This document shows positions 35,898 through 45,189 of a stretch of 64,000 bases of DNA, piece after piece. The position numbers were made by a program, and so were the translations under genes. Source of the DNA: Nocardia colli (GTDB lineage Bacteria > Actinomycetota > Actinomycetes > Mycobacteriales > Mycobacteriaceae); assembly GCF_008704205.1 (NCBI RefSeq), contig NZ_VXLC01000015.1:1-64000 (forward strand). Reading direction: 5' to 3'. The first letter of the stretch is position 1. Every line of letters starts with the position of its first letter. The notes under the pieces are model-generated. The model was not told the origin of the DNA. It saw only the letters and a program-made list of their open reading frames with translations, and searched no databases.

Positions 35898-35912
35898 TCT
35901 ATCAGTGATAGG
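35898..35912. promoter_or_regulatory. tet-operator-like site 1
   Basis: TCTATCAGTGATAGG, with a perfect 13-base palindrome CTATCAGTGATAG, identical in core to the classical tet operator of Gram-negative transposons. It starts 9 bases upstream of the TetR start. Confidence 0.8.
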
Positions 35913-35927
35913 TGATCGTGGATATTG

Positions 35928-35942
35928 CCTATCACCGATAGA
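35928..35942. promoter_or_regulatory. tet-operator-like site 2
   Basis: CCTATCACCGATAGA, a 12-of-13 palindrome core, centred 30 bases from site 1. It lies 14 bases upstream of the monooxygenase start, so binding would also block that promoter. Confidence 0.75.
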
Positions 35943-35955
35943 TTGGACTGAGGAC

Positions 35956-37203
35956 ATGGCAACTGCATCGGAATCCCTGGAAATCCTCATCTGCGGCGGC
36001 GGGGTCGCCGGGCAGGCGCTGGCCTACTGGCTTGCGCGCGGCGGGCACCGGGTGGTGGTCGTCGAACGCTTTCCGGCGCTGCGAGCCACGGGTGCGCAGG
36101 TCGACCTGCGCGGTCAGGGCATCGAGGCGATCGAGCGGATGGGCCTGCTCGATGCGGTCAAGAGCAAGCTCGTGGACGAGGCCGGCGTCGCCTTCGTCAA
36201 CGGACAGGGCAAGCCGCGCGGCACGATCATGGCCAACACCTCCGGTCAGGGCCGGCAGACTCTGACCTCGGAGTACGAGATCATGCGCGGCGACCTGGTG
36301 CGCCTGCTACACGACGTGACGAAGGACGACGTGGACTACGTCTTCGGCATGAGCGTCGACCGTTTCGAGCGGGTCGGCGAACGCATCGTCGCCCACTTCT
36401 CCGACGGCACGTCCGGCGAATACGACCTGCTGGTCGGCGCGGACGGGCAGGGTTCGCGCATCCGCCGGGCCATCCTGCCGTACGGTTCGCCGGATCCGTA
36501 CTGGCCGGTGGGCATTCATATGGCCTACTGGTTCGTGCCGCGGATTGCCTCCGACAGCAGCATCCGCGACACCTATCACGCCCCGCGTGGCCGAATGATC
36601 ATGCGCCGCAGCCACAATCCGACCGAGACACAGGTCTACTTCATGCTGCGCGAAACCTCGGCGGAGGCGTCGGCCATCCATCGCGCGCCGGTCGAACAGC
36701 AGAAGTTGTTCTGGGCCGACCGTTTTCGCGACGCGGGCTGGCAGACTGATCGGTTCCTCGACGGCATGCGGACCGCCGAGACCTTCTACTCCCAGGAAGC
36801 CTTGCAGGTTCGCACGGACACCTGGTCGAAGGGCCGCGTGGTCCTGGTCGGCGACGCCGCACATTGCGCCTCGCCTTACAGCGGCATGGGTATCTCCGGC
36901 GCGCTGATCGGCGCCTACGTCCTGGCCGGCGAAATCAACCGCAACCCGGACGACTTGCCCACCGCCCTGGCCGATTACGACACCACGCTGCGCCCGTTCG
37001 TCGACGAGATCCAGGCCACGGTGAAACCGCGTCTCCTGCGCCTGGGCATGCCCACCCACCAACTCGGCATCGACCTGTTCCACACGCTGACCGCCACGGC
37101 CTGCTTCCTCCGCATTCCCGAAATCCTCGCGAAGCGGTCGAAAGCGGACCGCGGCGGCGACTGGCAGATCCCGGAGTACCCGGAATTCGCCGAAGCCCGC
37201 TGA
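35956..37203 (+). CDS. FAD-dependent monooxygenase under Tet-type control
   Basis: 415 residues, class A flavin monooxygenase. N-terminal motif ILICGGGVAGQALAYWLARGG, middle LLVGADGQGSRIRRAI and C-terminal GDAAHCASPYSGMGISGALIGAY are intact. The RATGAQVDLRGQGIEAIERMGL block resembles the TetX/aromatic-polyketide hydroxylase group. It is controlled by the divergent TetR through tet-like operators. A tetracycline-inactivating role is possible, but the substrate is unproven. Confidence 0.87.
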   Translation: MATASESLEILICGGGVAGQALAYWLARGGHRVVVVERFPALRATGAQVDLRGQGIEAIERMGLLDAVKSKLVDEAGVAFVNGQGKPRGTIMANTSGQGRQTLTSEYEIMRGDLVRLLHDVTKDDVDYVFGMSVDRFERVGERIVAHFSDGTSGEYDLLVGADGQGSRIRRAILPYGSPDPYWPVGIHMAYWFVPRIASDSSIRDTYHAPRGRMIMRRSHNPTETQVYFMLRETSAEASAIHRAPVEQQKLFWADRFRDAGWQTDRFLDGMRTAETFYSQEALQVRTDTWSKGRVVLVGDAAHCASPYSGMGISGALIGAYVLAGEINRNPDDLPTALADYDTTLRPFVDEIQATVKPRLLRLGMPTHQLGIDLFHTLTATACFLRIPEILAKRSKADRGGDWQIPEYPEFAEAR

Positions 37204-37207
37204 CGGA

Positions 37208-37600
37208 CTACGGCTTTCGCCGTTCACGCAACGAGATCCGATTGCCGTCCGGGTCCGCCGCCTCGATCCGGACCCCGAACGGATAGTCCTCGGGTTCGGC
37301 CTGCTCGAAGGCGACGCCGCGCTCGCGCATCGCCTCGAAATCCTTTCGCAGATCATCGGATTCGAGAATGATCGGACCGGGCGCGGCGCGCCCCTCCAAC
37401 TCGGCCGGCTGCCCCGCGGCCGCCGCGTGCGACCACAGAATGATCTCCACCGGGCTTCCGGGAACACCGACGGTAAGGAACCGCCCGTCGGGTCCCGTAA
37501 CGTCGATCCGCTGCTCCAGTCCGAGCGCCTCGGTATAGAACCGCAGCGCCCGATCCTGATCGGTGACATAGACCGTCACGTACATGATGCTGCTCAGCAT
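37208..37600 (-). CDS. VOC-family (glyoxalase-like) protein
   Basis: 130 residues, single VOC domain: IMYVTVYVTDQDRALRFYTEALGLE is the first beta-alpha-beta unit and ADPDGNRISLRER the last. This fold covers glyoxalases, antibiotic-binding proteins and dioxygenases. A GGAGG site 5 bases upstream supports the ATG at 37600. A 19-base-arm inverted repeat lies just upstream. Confidence 0.8.
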   Translation of the reverse strand: MLSSIMYVTVYVTDQDRALRFYTEALGLEQRIDVTGPDGRFLTVGVPGSPVEIILWSHAAAAGQPAELEGRAAPGPIILESDDLRKDFEAMRERGVAFEQAEPEDYPFGVRIEAADPDGNRISLRERRKP

Positions 37601-37616
37601 CCCGTCCTCCACTCCA

Positions 37617-37663
37617 GTCATAGATGCGACGACCGTTCGTATTTCGGTCGTCGCACCTATGAC
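37617..37663. repeat. long inverted repeat
   Basis: Arms of 19 bases, 18 of them matching (GTCATAGATGCGACGACCG and its near-complement), around a 9-base loop. It is 16 bases upstream of the VOC start and 26 bases beyond the end of the upstream gene on the same strand. It could be an operator for the VOC gene or a terminator of the upstream gene. Confidence 0.7.
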
Positions 37664-37689
37664 GAGTGCCGACGGGAGAAGGTAACGAC

Positions 37690-38463
37690 TCAGAGGGAGA
37701 TGCGCGAGATTTCGAGCCACTTCTGTGCGTCTTCGCCGACCGCGGTGAGGGTGGTCTTGGCGAGGGGGCGGCGTTGGGTGACACGGAGGCAGAAGTCGAG
37801 GGCGGTGCCTTGGACTCGTTGGGCGGCGTCTTCCGGGCCCCAGGCCCAGGGATCGCCGTCGGGGCCGGTCAGTTCGATGCGGAACGGCTCTGCCGGAGTG
37901 GGTAGTTCGGCGGCGTAGAAGGACAGTTCTCGTCCGAGGATGCCCAGGTAGGCGATGTGCCGGAGGCGGCTTGTCGGGTGGTGCGAGACGCCGACCGCGT
38001 CGAAGATGTCTTGCCCGTGTGCCCAGGTTTCCAGCAGCCGAAGCGGCACCATGAGCGCCGCGGTCAAGTCCGAGTCGTACCACGGAAACGATTGGCCCGG
38101 TGCGAGATCGCGCAGCGCCGCCGCGACCTCGATTCGGCCGGCCCGCCACTGTTCCAGCAGTTCCGTGCGCGGTGTGGCCGCGCCCGCGGCGGCGTCGAGA
38201 TCTCGGTATCGGGGACCCTCGGCTTCAGCGTGCTTCAAGACGGCGTCGAACGCCTCCGGGGTGCGGATCGCGATGAGCAGGTTCTCGTCGGCCGAGGCGA
38301 GATGGGCGATCTGGTGGGCGATCGTCCATCCCACCGCCGGTGTGTCCCTGGACCAGTCGGCTTGCGCCGATACCAGCGCGTCGAGTTCATATCCTTCGGA
38401 CACCAGGTCGGGCAGAGCGACCTCGAGCTCTACGCCGGACATATCGAAGCCGTAGTCCACCAT
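37690..38463 (-). CDS. TIGR03084-type metal-binding protein (DinB/MDMPI-like)
   Basis: 257 residues. The mycothiol-dependent maleylpyruvate isomerase N-terminal fold is visible: TPAVGWTIAHQIAHLASADEN carries the first metal His, and RLLETWAHGQDIFDAVG the second His and Asp. This matches the TIGR03084 group of actinobacteria, which lacks a defined reaction but may use mycothiol. Confidence 0.8.
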   Translation of the reverse strand: MVDYGFDMSGVELEVALPDLVSEGYELDALVSAQADWSRDTPAVGWTIAHQIAHLASADENLLIAIRTPEAFDAVLKHAEAEGPRYRDLDAAAGAATPRTELLEQWRAGRIEVAAALRDLAPGQSFPWYDSDLTAALMVPLRLLETWAHGQDIFDAVGVSHHPTSRLRHIAYLGILGRELSFYAAELPTPAEPFRIELTGPDGDPWAWGPEDAAQRVQGTALDFCLRVTQRRPLAKTTLTAVGEDAQKWLEISRISL

Positions 38464-38585
38464 CCAGTAACACCTTCACCCGCGTCGACGGCGACAGGCT
38501 TGCCTGTCCGGCCTCCGAGCCTAGGACCGCCGACTAGGGCCCGCAAACATGCTGACCTGCGCGGTTACGGAAAACTGACACTCGC

Positions 38586-39704
38586 TCAACCACACAGCGC
38601 CAGCTGGACGAACGCCTGAAGCGCATGGTCGATGGGATGCGGCTGTGGCCGCTGCGTGGCATCGATGCGATTCCACCGTTGCAGGTTCACCGCGACGGAC
38701 ATCTGCCGCCTGCCGTCCGCGCTGGTCATGGACATCGCGCCACCACCCCAGACGGACCCGTCGTGCCCCCAGAAGACGCCGTGCCCGGGCATCGTCAGCT
38801 TGTGCAGCCCGAGACCGTAGTCGATGGTCTTGCCCTCGAACGAGATGACCGGACCCGTGCGCTGCATCTCGGAAAGCGCTGAGCGGCTGATGATTTCACC
38901 GGCCAGCAGCAGGCCGAAGAAACGGTTCAGCTCGGTGACGGTCGAGATCAGCGACGCCGCGGGCCCCACCCAGGACATGTCGAAAACGCTGAAATCGCAT
39001 GGCGGCTCGAACATCCCGAACCACGACTCGTAGTGCAGCGAGTGGGGTCCGGTGAGATCCGGTCCGGCGGGAAGCTCGGTGTCGCGTAGTCCGGCTCGCT
39101 CGATGACGTTACGAGTGATGCAGTCCTCCGCGGACGTACCGGTCACCAACTCCAGAAGTTGGCACAGGAGAAGGTAATTGGTGTTCGAGTACACGCCGGG
39201 TGCGCCACCGGGAGTCCCGGTGGCCGGCGCCGCGACGCCCAACTCGATCAGCTCGGCCGGATGAAACTTGGTGAACCGGTTGTCCTCCAAGCTCTTCGGT
39301 GTAGTTTTCGCCACGTCGGGAAACGCCGCGAGCGACGGATAGGCATACGGAAGGTACTCGGCGAGCCCACTGGTGTGGTTGATCAACATCCGCACCGTGA
39401 TCGCCGCACCCCGGTCGCCAGGAACGAGCTGCGGCAGGTAATGGCCGATCGGTGTGTCGAGCGCGATCTCGCCGTTGTCGACCTGCTGCAGCACAGCGGC
39501 GGCGGTGAACGTCTTGGTGACGCTGCCGACGCGATGCCGCATATCCACCGTGACCGGCCGCCCGGTGGCCACATCGGCGAGTCCGGCTGCGCCGCGCCAG
39601 ATTTCATCGCCGTCGCGGACTTCGGCGAACGCTCCGGGTATGCCCGCGTGCCGGAGGTTCTCCAGTGCGGTCTGTAATTTCGCGGGATCGAGGGTATCGG
39701 TCAC
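38586..39704 (-). CDS. serine hydrolase, class C beta-lactamase family
   Basis: 372 residues. Catalytic motifs are SVTK (Ser-x-x-Lys, about residue 62), YSN (YSNTNY, about 171) and a C-terminal HDG in place of KTG. This is the esterase/D,D-peptidase branch (family S12). I see no signal peptide, so it is probably cytoplasmic or released in an unusual way. Adjacent to AraC on the same strand with only 54 bases between. Confidence 0.85.
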   Translation of the reverse strand: MTDTLDPAKLQTALENLRHAGIPGAFAEVRDGDEIWRGAAGLADVATGRPVTVDMRHRVGSVTKTFTAAAVLQQVDNGEIALDTPIGHYLPQLVPGDRGAAITVRMLINHTSGLAEYLPYAYPSLAAFPDVAKTTPKSLEDNRFTKFHPAELIELGVAAPATGTPGGAPGVYSNTNYLLLCQLLELVTGTSAEDCITRNVIERAGLRDTELPAGPDLTGPHSLHYESWFGMFEPPCDFSVFDMSWVGPAASLISTVTELNRFFGLLLAGEIISRSALSEMQRTGPVISFEGKTIDYGLGLHKLTMPGHGVFWGHDGSVWGGGAMSMTSADGRRQMSVAVNLQRWNRIDATQRPQPHPIDHALQAFVQLALCG

Positions 39705-39758
39705 AGCGGGTGTCCTCTCACTGCTGACGGGTGCCTATTCGCACCCGAAGTGACACCA

Positions 39759-40625
39759 CTATCGACCGGCCGCACCCGCCCGGTATTGGAAAAATTTCCC
39801 CCACGCCTGGTACCGATGCTGGGCGATCATCGGCAGGTAATGCGCGGTCAGCGCCCCGGGCGCCCGGTCGGCGAAGATCGTCACGTCCCGGCTCAGATGC
39901 GCCTGATCGGTGTACCCGCAGTCCGCCGCGACCTCGGCGGCGGGCCGTCCAGCCAGCAGGCCGTCGACCGCGGACCGGAACCGGACCAGCATCGCCGCCC
40001 GCTTGGGCGCCAGACCGATCTGCGATTCGAACCGGGTCAACAGCCGCTTATGACTCCACCCGACGGACTCGGCGAGCGCCCCGATTCGCACCTGACCGCC
40101 CGAGGTGAGTATGCGATCCCAGCCCGCGAGCACCTCCGGGTCAGGCACCCGCATCGGCCGGTCGCATTGCGCCAGAAACGATTTCGTCAACCCGAACCGC
40201 TCGTCCCAGGTCCGGGCGTCCGCGAGCTGCGCACGCAACCGCCGAGCCCGCACTCCCCACAGATCCTCCAGATCGACCGCGCCCCGCCCCAAATCGGTTG
40301 GGGCGATACCTAATAGCGAATACGCCTGAATCGGCGACAACCGAACCTCGATGCACGCCGCCCGCTCGCCACGTACCCGCATCGCCTCGAGCGGAAGCCC
40401 GACCACGAACCCGCCGAGCGTCCGCCGCCCGGACGCATCGTCGACGACCAGCCCACGACCCCCGAACTCGATCAGAACGGTGATCGCCGCGGCCCCGGCC
40501 ACCCGAAGATCTACCCCGTCACCACCCGCGTTGCGGTACCCGATCATCGCGCCACCCACCGGCGCGGCCGCTACCGGACCCGCGAAATCCCACTCCGCGT
40601 CACGCCCGATATCCACAGCTCCCAC
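39759..40625 (-). CDS. AraC-family transcriptional regulator
   Basis: 288 residues. The N-terminal beta-rich sensor region is followed by a C-terminal AraC DNA-binding domain with first helix-turn-helix GALAESVGWSHKRLLTRFE and second ending CGYTDQAHLSRD. It probably senses a small molecule. The serine hydrolase immediately downstream on the same strand is a possible target. Confidence 0.85.
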   Translation of the reverse strand: MGAVDIGRDAEWDFAGPVAAAPVGGAMIGYRNAGGDGVDLRVAGAAAITVLIEFGGRGLVVDDASGRRTLGGFVVGLPLEAMRVRGERAACIEVRLSPIQAYSLLGIAPTDLGRGAVDLEDLWGVRARRLRAQLADARTWDERFGLTKSFLAQCDRPMRVPDPEVLAGWDRILTSGGQVRIGALAESVGWSHKRLLTRFESQIGLAPKRAAMLVRFRSAVDGLLAGRPAAEVAADCGYTDQAHLSRDVTIFADRAPGALTAHYLPMIAQHRYQAWGKFFQYRAGAAGR

Positions 40626-40803
40626 CCGTCCAGGCTACGTAACCGGAACCACCCCGCACGAGCGCGTTTCCCCCGCGCGCGAGCTGTTCGGAAACCCATA
40701 CGGATCAGACCCCGACTGTGACCTGTCCCGCATATGGCGATCGAGTGCCCGTTCCGGTGTCTGCACCGCTTAACGTCGCCAAGGCACGACAGTTGGAGGG
40801 AAG

Positions 40804-42369
40804 GTGGCGGCGAGCGTGGTTGAAACCCAGGCGAAGCTCGATGAATTGGTCAAGATCCTGGCGATCGCTACGGAACCGGCAGGTGAGGCCGGTATTGCCA
40901 AGCGGGAGAAGAAGGGCATCCCGAGTGTTCGCGAGCGCGTGCACCTGCTGCTCGACCCCGGGACGTTCGTCGAGACCAGTGCGCTGGCTCGTCAGCCCGA
41001 TCAGAAGGACGCCCTCTACGGCGACGGACTGGTCACCGGCCGCGGATTGATCGCCGGCCGTCCGGTGGTGGTGATCGCCCACGATCAGACCGTGTACGGC
41101 GGGTCGGTCGGCATCACCTCCGCGCGCAAGTTCATGCGGGCGCTGCAACTCGCGTTCGACAATGCCTGCCCGGTCGTCACGATCAACGATTCCGGCGGCG
41201 CGCGCATCCAGGACGCGGTCGGCTCGATCGCCTCGTTCGGTGACATCTCCAGGGTGCTGGAGAAGCTGTCCGGCTATGTGCCGCAGGTGTCGATCATTCT
41301 CGGCAAGTGCGCCGCGGGTTCGGTGTACGGGCCGATCAACACCGATGTGCTGATCGGCACCAAGGATTCCTACATGTTCGTCACCGGCCCGGAGGTGATC
41401 AAAGCCGTCAACGGCGAGGACATCTCCGCGGAGGCGCTCGGTGGCGCCGAGGTGCAGGCCAAGCGCGGCACCCTGCATCACGTGGCCGACACCGAGCAGG
41501 AGGCCTACGACTGGGCCCGCCGGTACCTGAGCTACATGCCGACCAGCTGCCTCGAGCAGCCGACGATCGTGAATCCCGGCCTGGAGCCGGAGATCACCGC
41601 CACCGATCGGGAGCTGGAGAAGATCGTCCCGGACTCCGATCGGACCGGATACGACATGCACGAGATCCTGCTGCGGATCTTCGACGACGGTGAGTTCCAC
41701 GAGGTTCGCGAGGCGATGGCGCAGAACCTGATCACCGGATTCGCGCGGGTCGACGGCTATCCGGTCGGCGTGATCGCCAATCAGCCACTGGTGCTCGGCG
41801 GTTCGATCGACGCGGACTGCTCGGACAAGTCGACCTACTTCATCCGGCTCTGCGACGCGTTCAACATTCCGCTGGTGTTCGTCGTCGACACCCCGGGCGT
41901 GCTGCCGGGTCTCGAGCAGGAAGCCAACGGCGTGATCATCCGCGGCGGCCGGGTTCCGCGCGCGATCATCGAGGCCACCGTGCCGATCATCAACCTCGTG
42001 GTGCGCAAGTCCTACGGCGGCGCCTACGGCATGATGGCGGCCCGGCAGGTGGGCGCGGACATCAGTTTCGCCTGGCCGACCGCCCGGATCGCGGTGATCG
42101 GCGCGGAGAGCGCGGTCGACCTCATCGGCAAGCGGCAGCTGGCGGCGGTGCCGGCCGAGCAGCGGGCGGCCGCGCGCGAGTTCATGGTCAACCACTACAA
42201 CGAGACCATCGCGACGCCGTGGATCGCGGCCGAGCGCGGCTACATCGATGCCGTCATCGAACCCGCGCGCACCCGCCTGGAGATCCGGCACGCGCTGCGG
42301 TTGCTGCGCGACAAGCCGCCGGTCAAGCCAGAATTCAATCCGCGTAAGCACCCGGTGTACCCGATGTGA
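40804..42369 (+). CDS. acyl-CoA carboxylase carboxyltransferase (AccD4-like)
   Basis: 521 residues with both carboxyltransferase halves. KREKKGIPSVRERV, NDSGGARIQDAVGS, ILGKCAAGSVYGPI, NPGLEPEIT, VPDSDRTGYDMHEILLRIFDDGEF and KSYGGAYG are typical. The order and wording resemble mycobacterial AccD4, used for the long acyl chain of mycolic acids, more than propionyl-CoA carboxylase AccD5. It transfers carboxyl from a biotinylated alpha subunit, not encoded here. GTG start with GGAGGGA site. Confidence 0.88.
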   Translation: MAASVVETQAKLDELVKILAIATEPAGEAGIAKREKKGIPSVRERVHLLLDPGTFVETSALARQPDQKDALYGDGLVTGRGLIAGRPVVVIAHDQTVYGGSVGITSARKFMRALQLAFDNACPVVTINDSGGARIQDAVGSIASFGDISRVLEKLSGYVPQVSIILGKCAAGSVYGPINTDVLIGTKDSYMFVTGPEVIKAVNGEDISAEALGGAEVQAKRGTLHHVADTEQEAYDWARRYLSYMPTSCLEQPTIVNPGLEPEITATDRELEKIVPDSDRTGYDMHEILLRIFDDGEFHEVREAMAQNLITGFARVDGYPVGVIANQPLVLGGSIDADCSDKSTYFIRLCDAFNIPLVFVVDTPGVLPGLEQEANGVIIRGGRVPRAIIEATVPIINLVVRKSYGGAYGMMAARQVGADISFAWPTARIAVIGAESAVDLIGKRQLAAVPAEQRAAAREFMVNHYNETIATPWIAAERGYIDAVIEPARTRLEIRHALRLLRDKPPVKPEFNPRKHPVYPM

Positions 42370-42380
42370 GTGCGGGGCCG

Positions 42381-42410
42381 ACCGCGCCAGGTGTCGTTAC
42401 CTGGCGCGGT
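42381..42410. terminator. bidirectional terminator hairpin
   Basis: ACCGCGCCAGGT and its perfect complement with a 6-base loop, between the convergent AccD4-like and MFS genes. Confidence 0.8.
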
Positions 42411-42415
42411 CTGTC

Positions 42416-43837
42416 CTACTCGACCTCGGTGTGCCTGGGCAGGAAGAACATCAAGCCCCACATCACCGCGAAGACGCCGCCGACCCACCAGAGCACGCCG
42501 GTGAACGCCTCGCGGTTGGCCGCGCCGTCGGGTGTGCCGCCGGTGGCCGCGAAGAACACCAACGCGGTCATGGCGATGCCGAGGGCGTAGCCCAGCTGTA
42601 ATGCGGTGTTGAACAGGCCCGAAGCCGAACCGGCGTGCTCGTGCGGAACCTTCGCGAGCGTCAGATCGGCGATGGGTCCGCCGATCATGCCGAGGCCGAA
42701 CCCGAGCAGCACCACGGGGACGGCCATCGCGAGCAAGGTCACCTCGTCGTTCCCGCCGCTGACCTGGATCCCGTAGGCCGTCATCGCGGCGAGGGCGATC
42801 AGGGCTCCGGTCTGGGGCAGGCGGCGGGCGAACCGTCCCGCGGTCTTCGTCGCGGCGATCGCTCCGGCCAGCTCGCCGAGCGCGAGCATCATGAAGGCCA
42901 GGGCGGCCATCAGCGGACTCATGCGCAGGCCGTGTTGCAGATACAGCGTCCAGGTCATGAAGAACAGGCCGCACATCAGGCCCAGCATCAGCTGCGCCGA
43001 CAGACCTCCGGTGAACTGCCTGTCCTTGAACAGCGACAGCGCGACCAGCGGGGCATCTTTGCGGCGCTGCTGCTGGCGCAGGAAGACGCCGAGTACCAGC
43101 AGACCGCAGGCGAGCATGGCGAAGCACCACAGCGGCCAACCGTGGGCCTGTCCTTCGGTGAGCGGGAAGAGAATCAGCACCATGGCCGCGGCGGACAGCA
43201 GCATGCCGACGAGGTCGAGCCGGTCGGCCTTCGTCGCGGTCGACTCGGTGATGAACCTGCGTCCGAGGACGATCACGGCGAGGCCGATGGGCACGTTGAT
43301 CAGGAAGATCGGTCGCCAAGCGAGGCCGAACAGGTCGGCTTCGGTCAGTGTGCCGCCCAGGACCGGACCCAGGACGCTGCCCATCGACAGGACGGCCCCG
43401 TAGAGACCGAAGGCGCGGCTGCGGTTTTCGCCGTCGAAGATGACGTGCACGGTCGCCAGGACCTGCGGGATCATCACGGCGGCGGCACCGCCCTGGAGCA
43501 CGCGGGCGGCGATCAGCATGCCGGGGCCGGCCGCGACGCCGCACAGCAGCGAGGCGAGGGTGAACCCGGCGGTGCCGAGCAGGAAGACCTTGCGCCGGCC
43601 GAAGATGTCGCCCAGCCTGCCGCCGGTGATCAGCCCGAGCGCGAAGGTCAGCACGTAGCCCGCGGTCACCCACTGCAACGCGGCCGGTCCGGCGCCGAGC
43701 GACTGTTGCAGGGTGGGCAGCGCGGTGACGACGACCGAATCGTCGAGGATGTTCATGAGTTCGCCGGTCAGCAGGACCGCCAGGGCGATCTTGGCGGCCG
43801 CCGTCATCGTCGATGACGTACGAGCAGGGGAGTTCAC
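42416..43837 (-). CDS. MFS exporter, DHA2-type
   Basis: 473 residues with about 14 membrane segments. GELMNILDDSVVVTALPTLQQSL is the helix 1 block (Asp-Asp), GGRLGDIFGRRKVFLLG the loop 2-3 motif. Drug:proton antiporter of the EmrB/QacA type. GTG start with AGGAG upstream. A 13-base palindrome lies directly over the region preceding the ribosome site. Confidence 0.88.
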   Translation of the reverse strand: MNSPARTSSTMTAAAKIALAVLLTGELMNILDDSVVVTALPTLQQSLGAGPAALQWVTAGYVLTFALGLITGGRLGDIFGRRKVFLLGTAGFTLASLLCGVAAGPGMLIAARVLQGGAAAVMIPQVLATVHVIFDGENRSRAFGLYGAVLSMGSVLGPVLGGTLTEADLFGLAWRPIFLINVPIGLAVIVLGRRFITESTATKADRLDLVGMLLSAAAMVLILFPLTEGQAHGWPLWCFAMLACGLLVLGVFLRQQQRRKDAPLVALSLFKDRQFTGGLSAQLMLGLMCGLFFMTWTLYLQHGLRMSPLMAALAFMMLALGELAGAIAATKTAGRFARRLPQTGALIALAAMTAYGIQVSGGNDEVTLLAMAVPVVLLGFGLGMIGGPIADLTLAKVPHEHAGSASGLFNTALQLGYALGIAMTALVFFAATGGTPDGAANREAFTGVLWWVGGVFAVMWGLMFFLPRHTEVE

Positions 43838-44318
43838 GGTAGGACTCCTGATTCAGGAATCGGGGAGCTCACCGCCGCCCCGGCCCGGAAACAAGAAATC
43901 CCGGGGCAGCCGGCAGAGCCGCACCCGGGAAAGGACAGATGGGTGACGCAACTCAGGCCTATGCGACGTCCGGTCCCATGCACGCTGAACGTGGGGACTG
44001 CGGACGACTACACGACCTGGGAGATACGTCACCACCTCGAATCCACTACCGAAGGAACAGGGAGTCCGAACCGCCGAAGGATTCTTCGAGGCAGGGACTC
44101 GACCACGATACGGCACTGGCCGAACCCTGCGGGCGCGGATATGTGTGCAGGTCCGTCACCCGGGTGTCGGGTGTGATCCGAAAGCGGCGGAGCCGCACCG
44201 CCTTCCGATCGGGGCCGGGGCGGATTACGGTGGCAATCGTGCTCTACGACACACGCCACCGGAGCAAGGTAGCCCGCGTTTGCGGCGGGGACCCCGACGA
44301 CGTGGGAGTACGGACGAG
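43838..44318. other. intergenic region with possible MFS operator
   Basis: 481 bases without a convincing gene. TCCTGATTCAGGA, a perfect 13-base palindrome at 43846-43858, lies just upstream of the MFS start and overlaps its ribosome site; it is a possible operator. No regulator gene is adjacent. Short open frames on both strands lack ribosome sites and recognisable sequence. Confidence 0.5.
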
Positions 44319-44672
44319 ATGACGAACCGCTGGGTCGGCGTGACGGTCGACTGTGTCGATGTGGAGCGGGTTGCGGGCTTCTGGAGCGCGCTGCTCGATC
44401 GGCCGCGTGGACCGTCTCGATCAGGATGGGTGTACCTCGGTGAGCGCGGCGATCCGCAGCCCCGTCTGGTGTTTCAACCCGTGGCCGAGCCGAAGCGCGG
44501 CAAGGTCCGTCTGCATCTGGACGTCGCGGTCGACGATATCGATGCGGGCATCGCTCAGGTCGTCGCGCTCGGTGGCCGGCCCACCGGAGAACGGCACGAC
44601 TACGACCAAGGCGTGGTGGTTGTCATGACCGATCCCGAGGGGCACGAATTCTGCCTGGTCCAATACTACTGA
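44319..44672 (+). CDS. VOC-family (glyoxalase-like) protein
   Basis: 117 residues; GVTVDCVDVERVAGFWSALLDR and MTDPEGHEFCLVQYY are the first and last units of a VOC domain. Similar one-domain proteins of actinobacteria are annotated as glyoxalases without proven activity. ATG start at 44319, weak ribosome site. Convergent with the SnoaL-like gene, 6 bases apart. Confidence 0.8.
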   Translation: MTNRWVGVTVDCVDVERVAGFWSALLDRPRGPSRSGWVYLGERGDPQPRLVFQPVAEPKRGKVRLHLDVAVDDIDAGIAQVVALGGRPTGERHDYDQGVVVVMTDPEGHEFCLVQYY

Positions 44673-44678
44673 ACGGGC

Positions 44679-45077
44679 CTATTCGGTTGCCGGAGCGGTA
44701 GTTTCGTGAACCAACCGCCACAGGTACCCGTGGTCTGCGCTGAGCAGGATCGCGGTGACCAGGCGTCGGCTGCGGACCTCGCCCTGCCGGTTCTCCGCGG
44801 TGAAACGCACGGTGAGAATGGTGCCGCTCTGCGCGACCTCTTCGATGTCGCTGATCTCGATGGTGAACCCCGGCTGCGCATTTCGCGCCGACCACACGCC
44901 CGCCAGCAGTGTGTCCCGATCGATGACCTGCCCGACCGTGGTCACCGAGGAGAAATCGTCGTGCAGCGCATTGGCGAACCGGTCGAACACCTTGGGTGGC
45001 GCGTTCGAACCCATCCACTCGGCCAGGTCCGAGTGCAGCGCCTCGATCACGTCGGCGAGGTCGGGGTGTTCAGGCAT
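44679..45077 (-). CDS. SnoaL/DUF4440-like protein
   Basis: 132 residues with a cystatin-like alpha+beta fold pattern: DLADVIEALHSDLAEWMGS, FANALHDDFSSVTTVGQVIDRDTLLAG, then a sheet ending YLWRLVHETT. These proteins may be isomerases or binding proteins. The ATG at 45077 is preferred; the frame is open further upstream but there overlaps the divergent gene. Confidence 0.65.
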   Translation of the reverse strand: MPEHPDLADVIEALHSDLAEWMGSNAPPKVFDRFANALHDDFSSVTTVGQVIDRDTLLAGVWSARNAQPGFTIEISDIEEVAQSGTILTVRFTAENRQGEVRSRRLVTAILLSADHGYLWRLVHETTAPATE

Positions 45078-45189
45078 AGCGGCAATCTCGGTCTCGGTCG
45101 GCGTAATCGGCCCGTGCCGAAGATCATATCCAGGCGCCGCTACCCATAGAATCGTCGAGGTGGCGGGAGACGAAAAATCTGAAAGTGGC

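Noticed and set aside
40705..42351. Long open frame antisense to the carboxyltransferase gene
   Set aside because: Same cause; the sense gene has complete family motifs.
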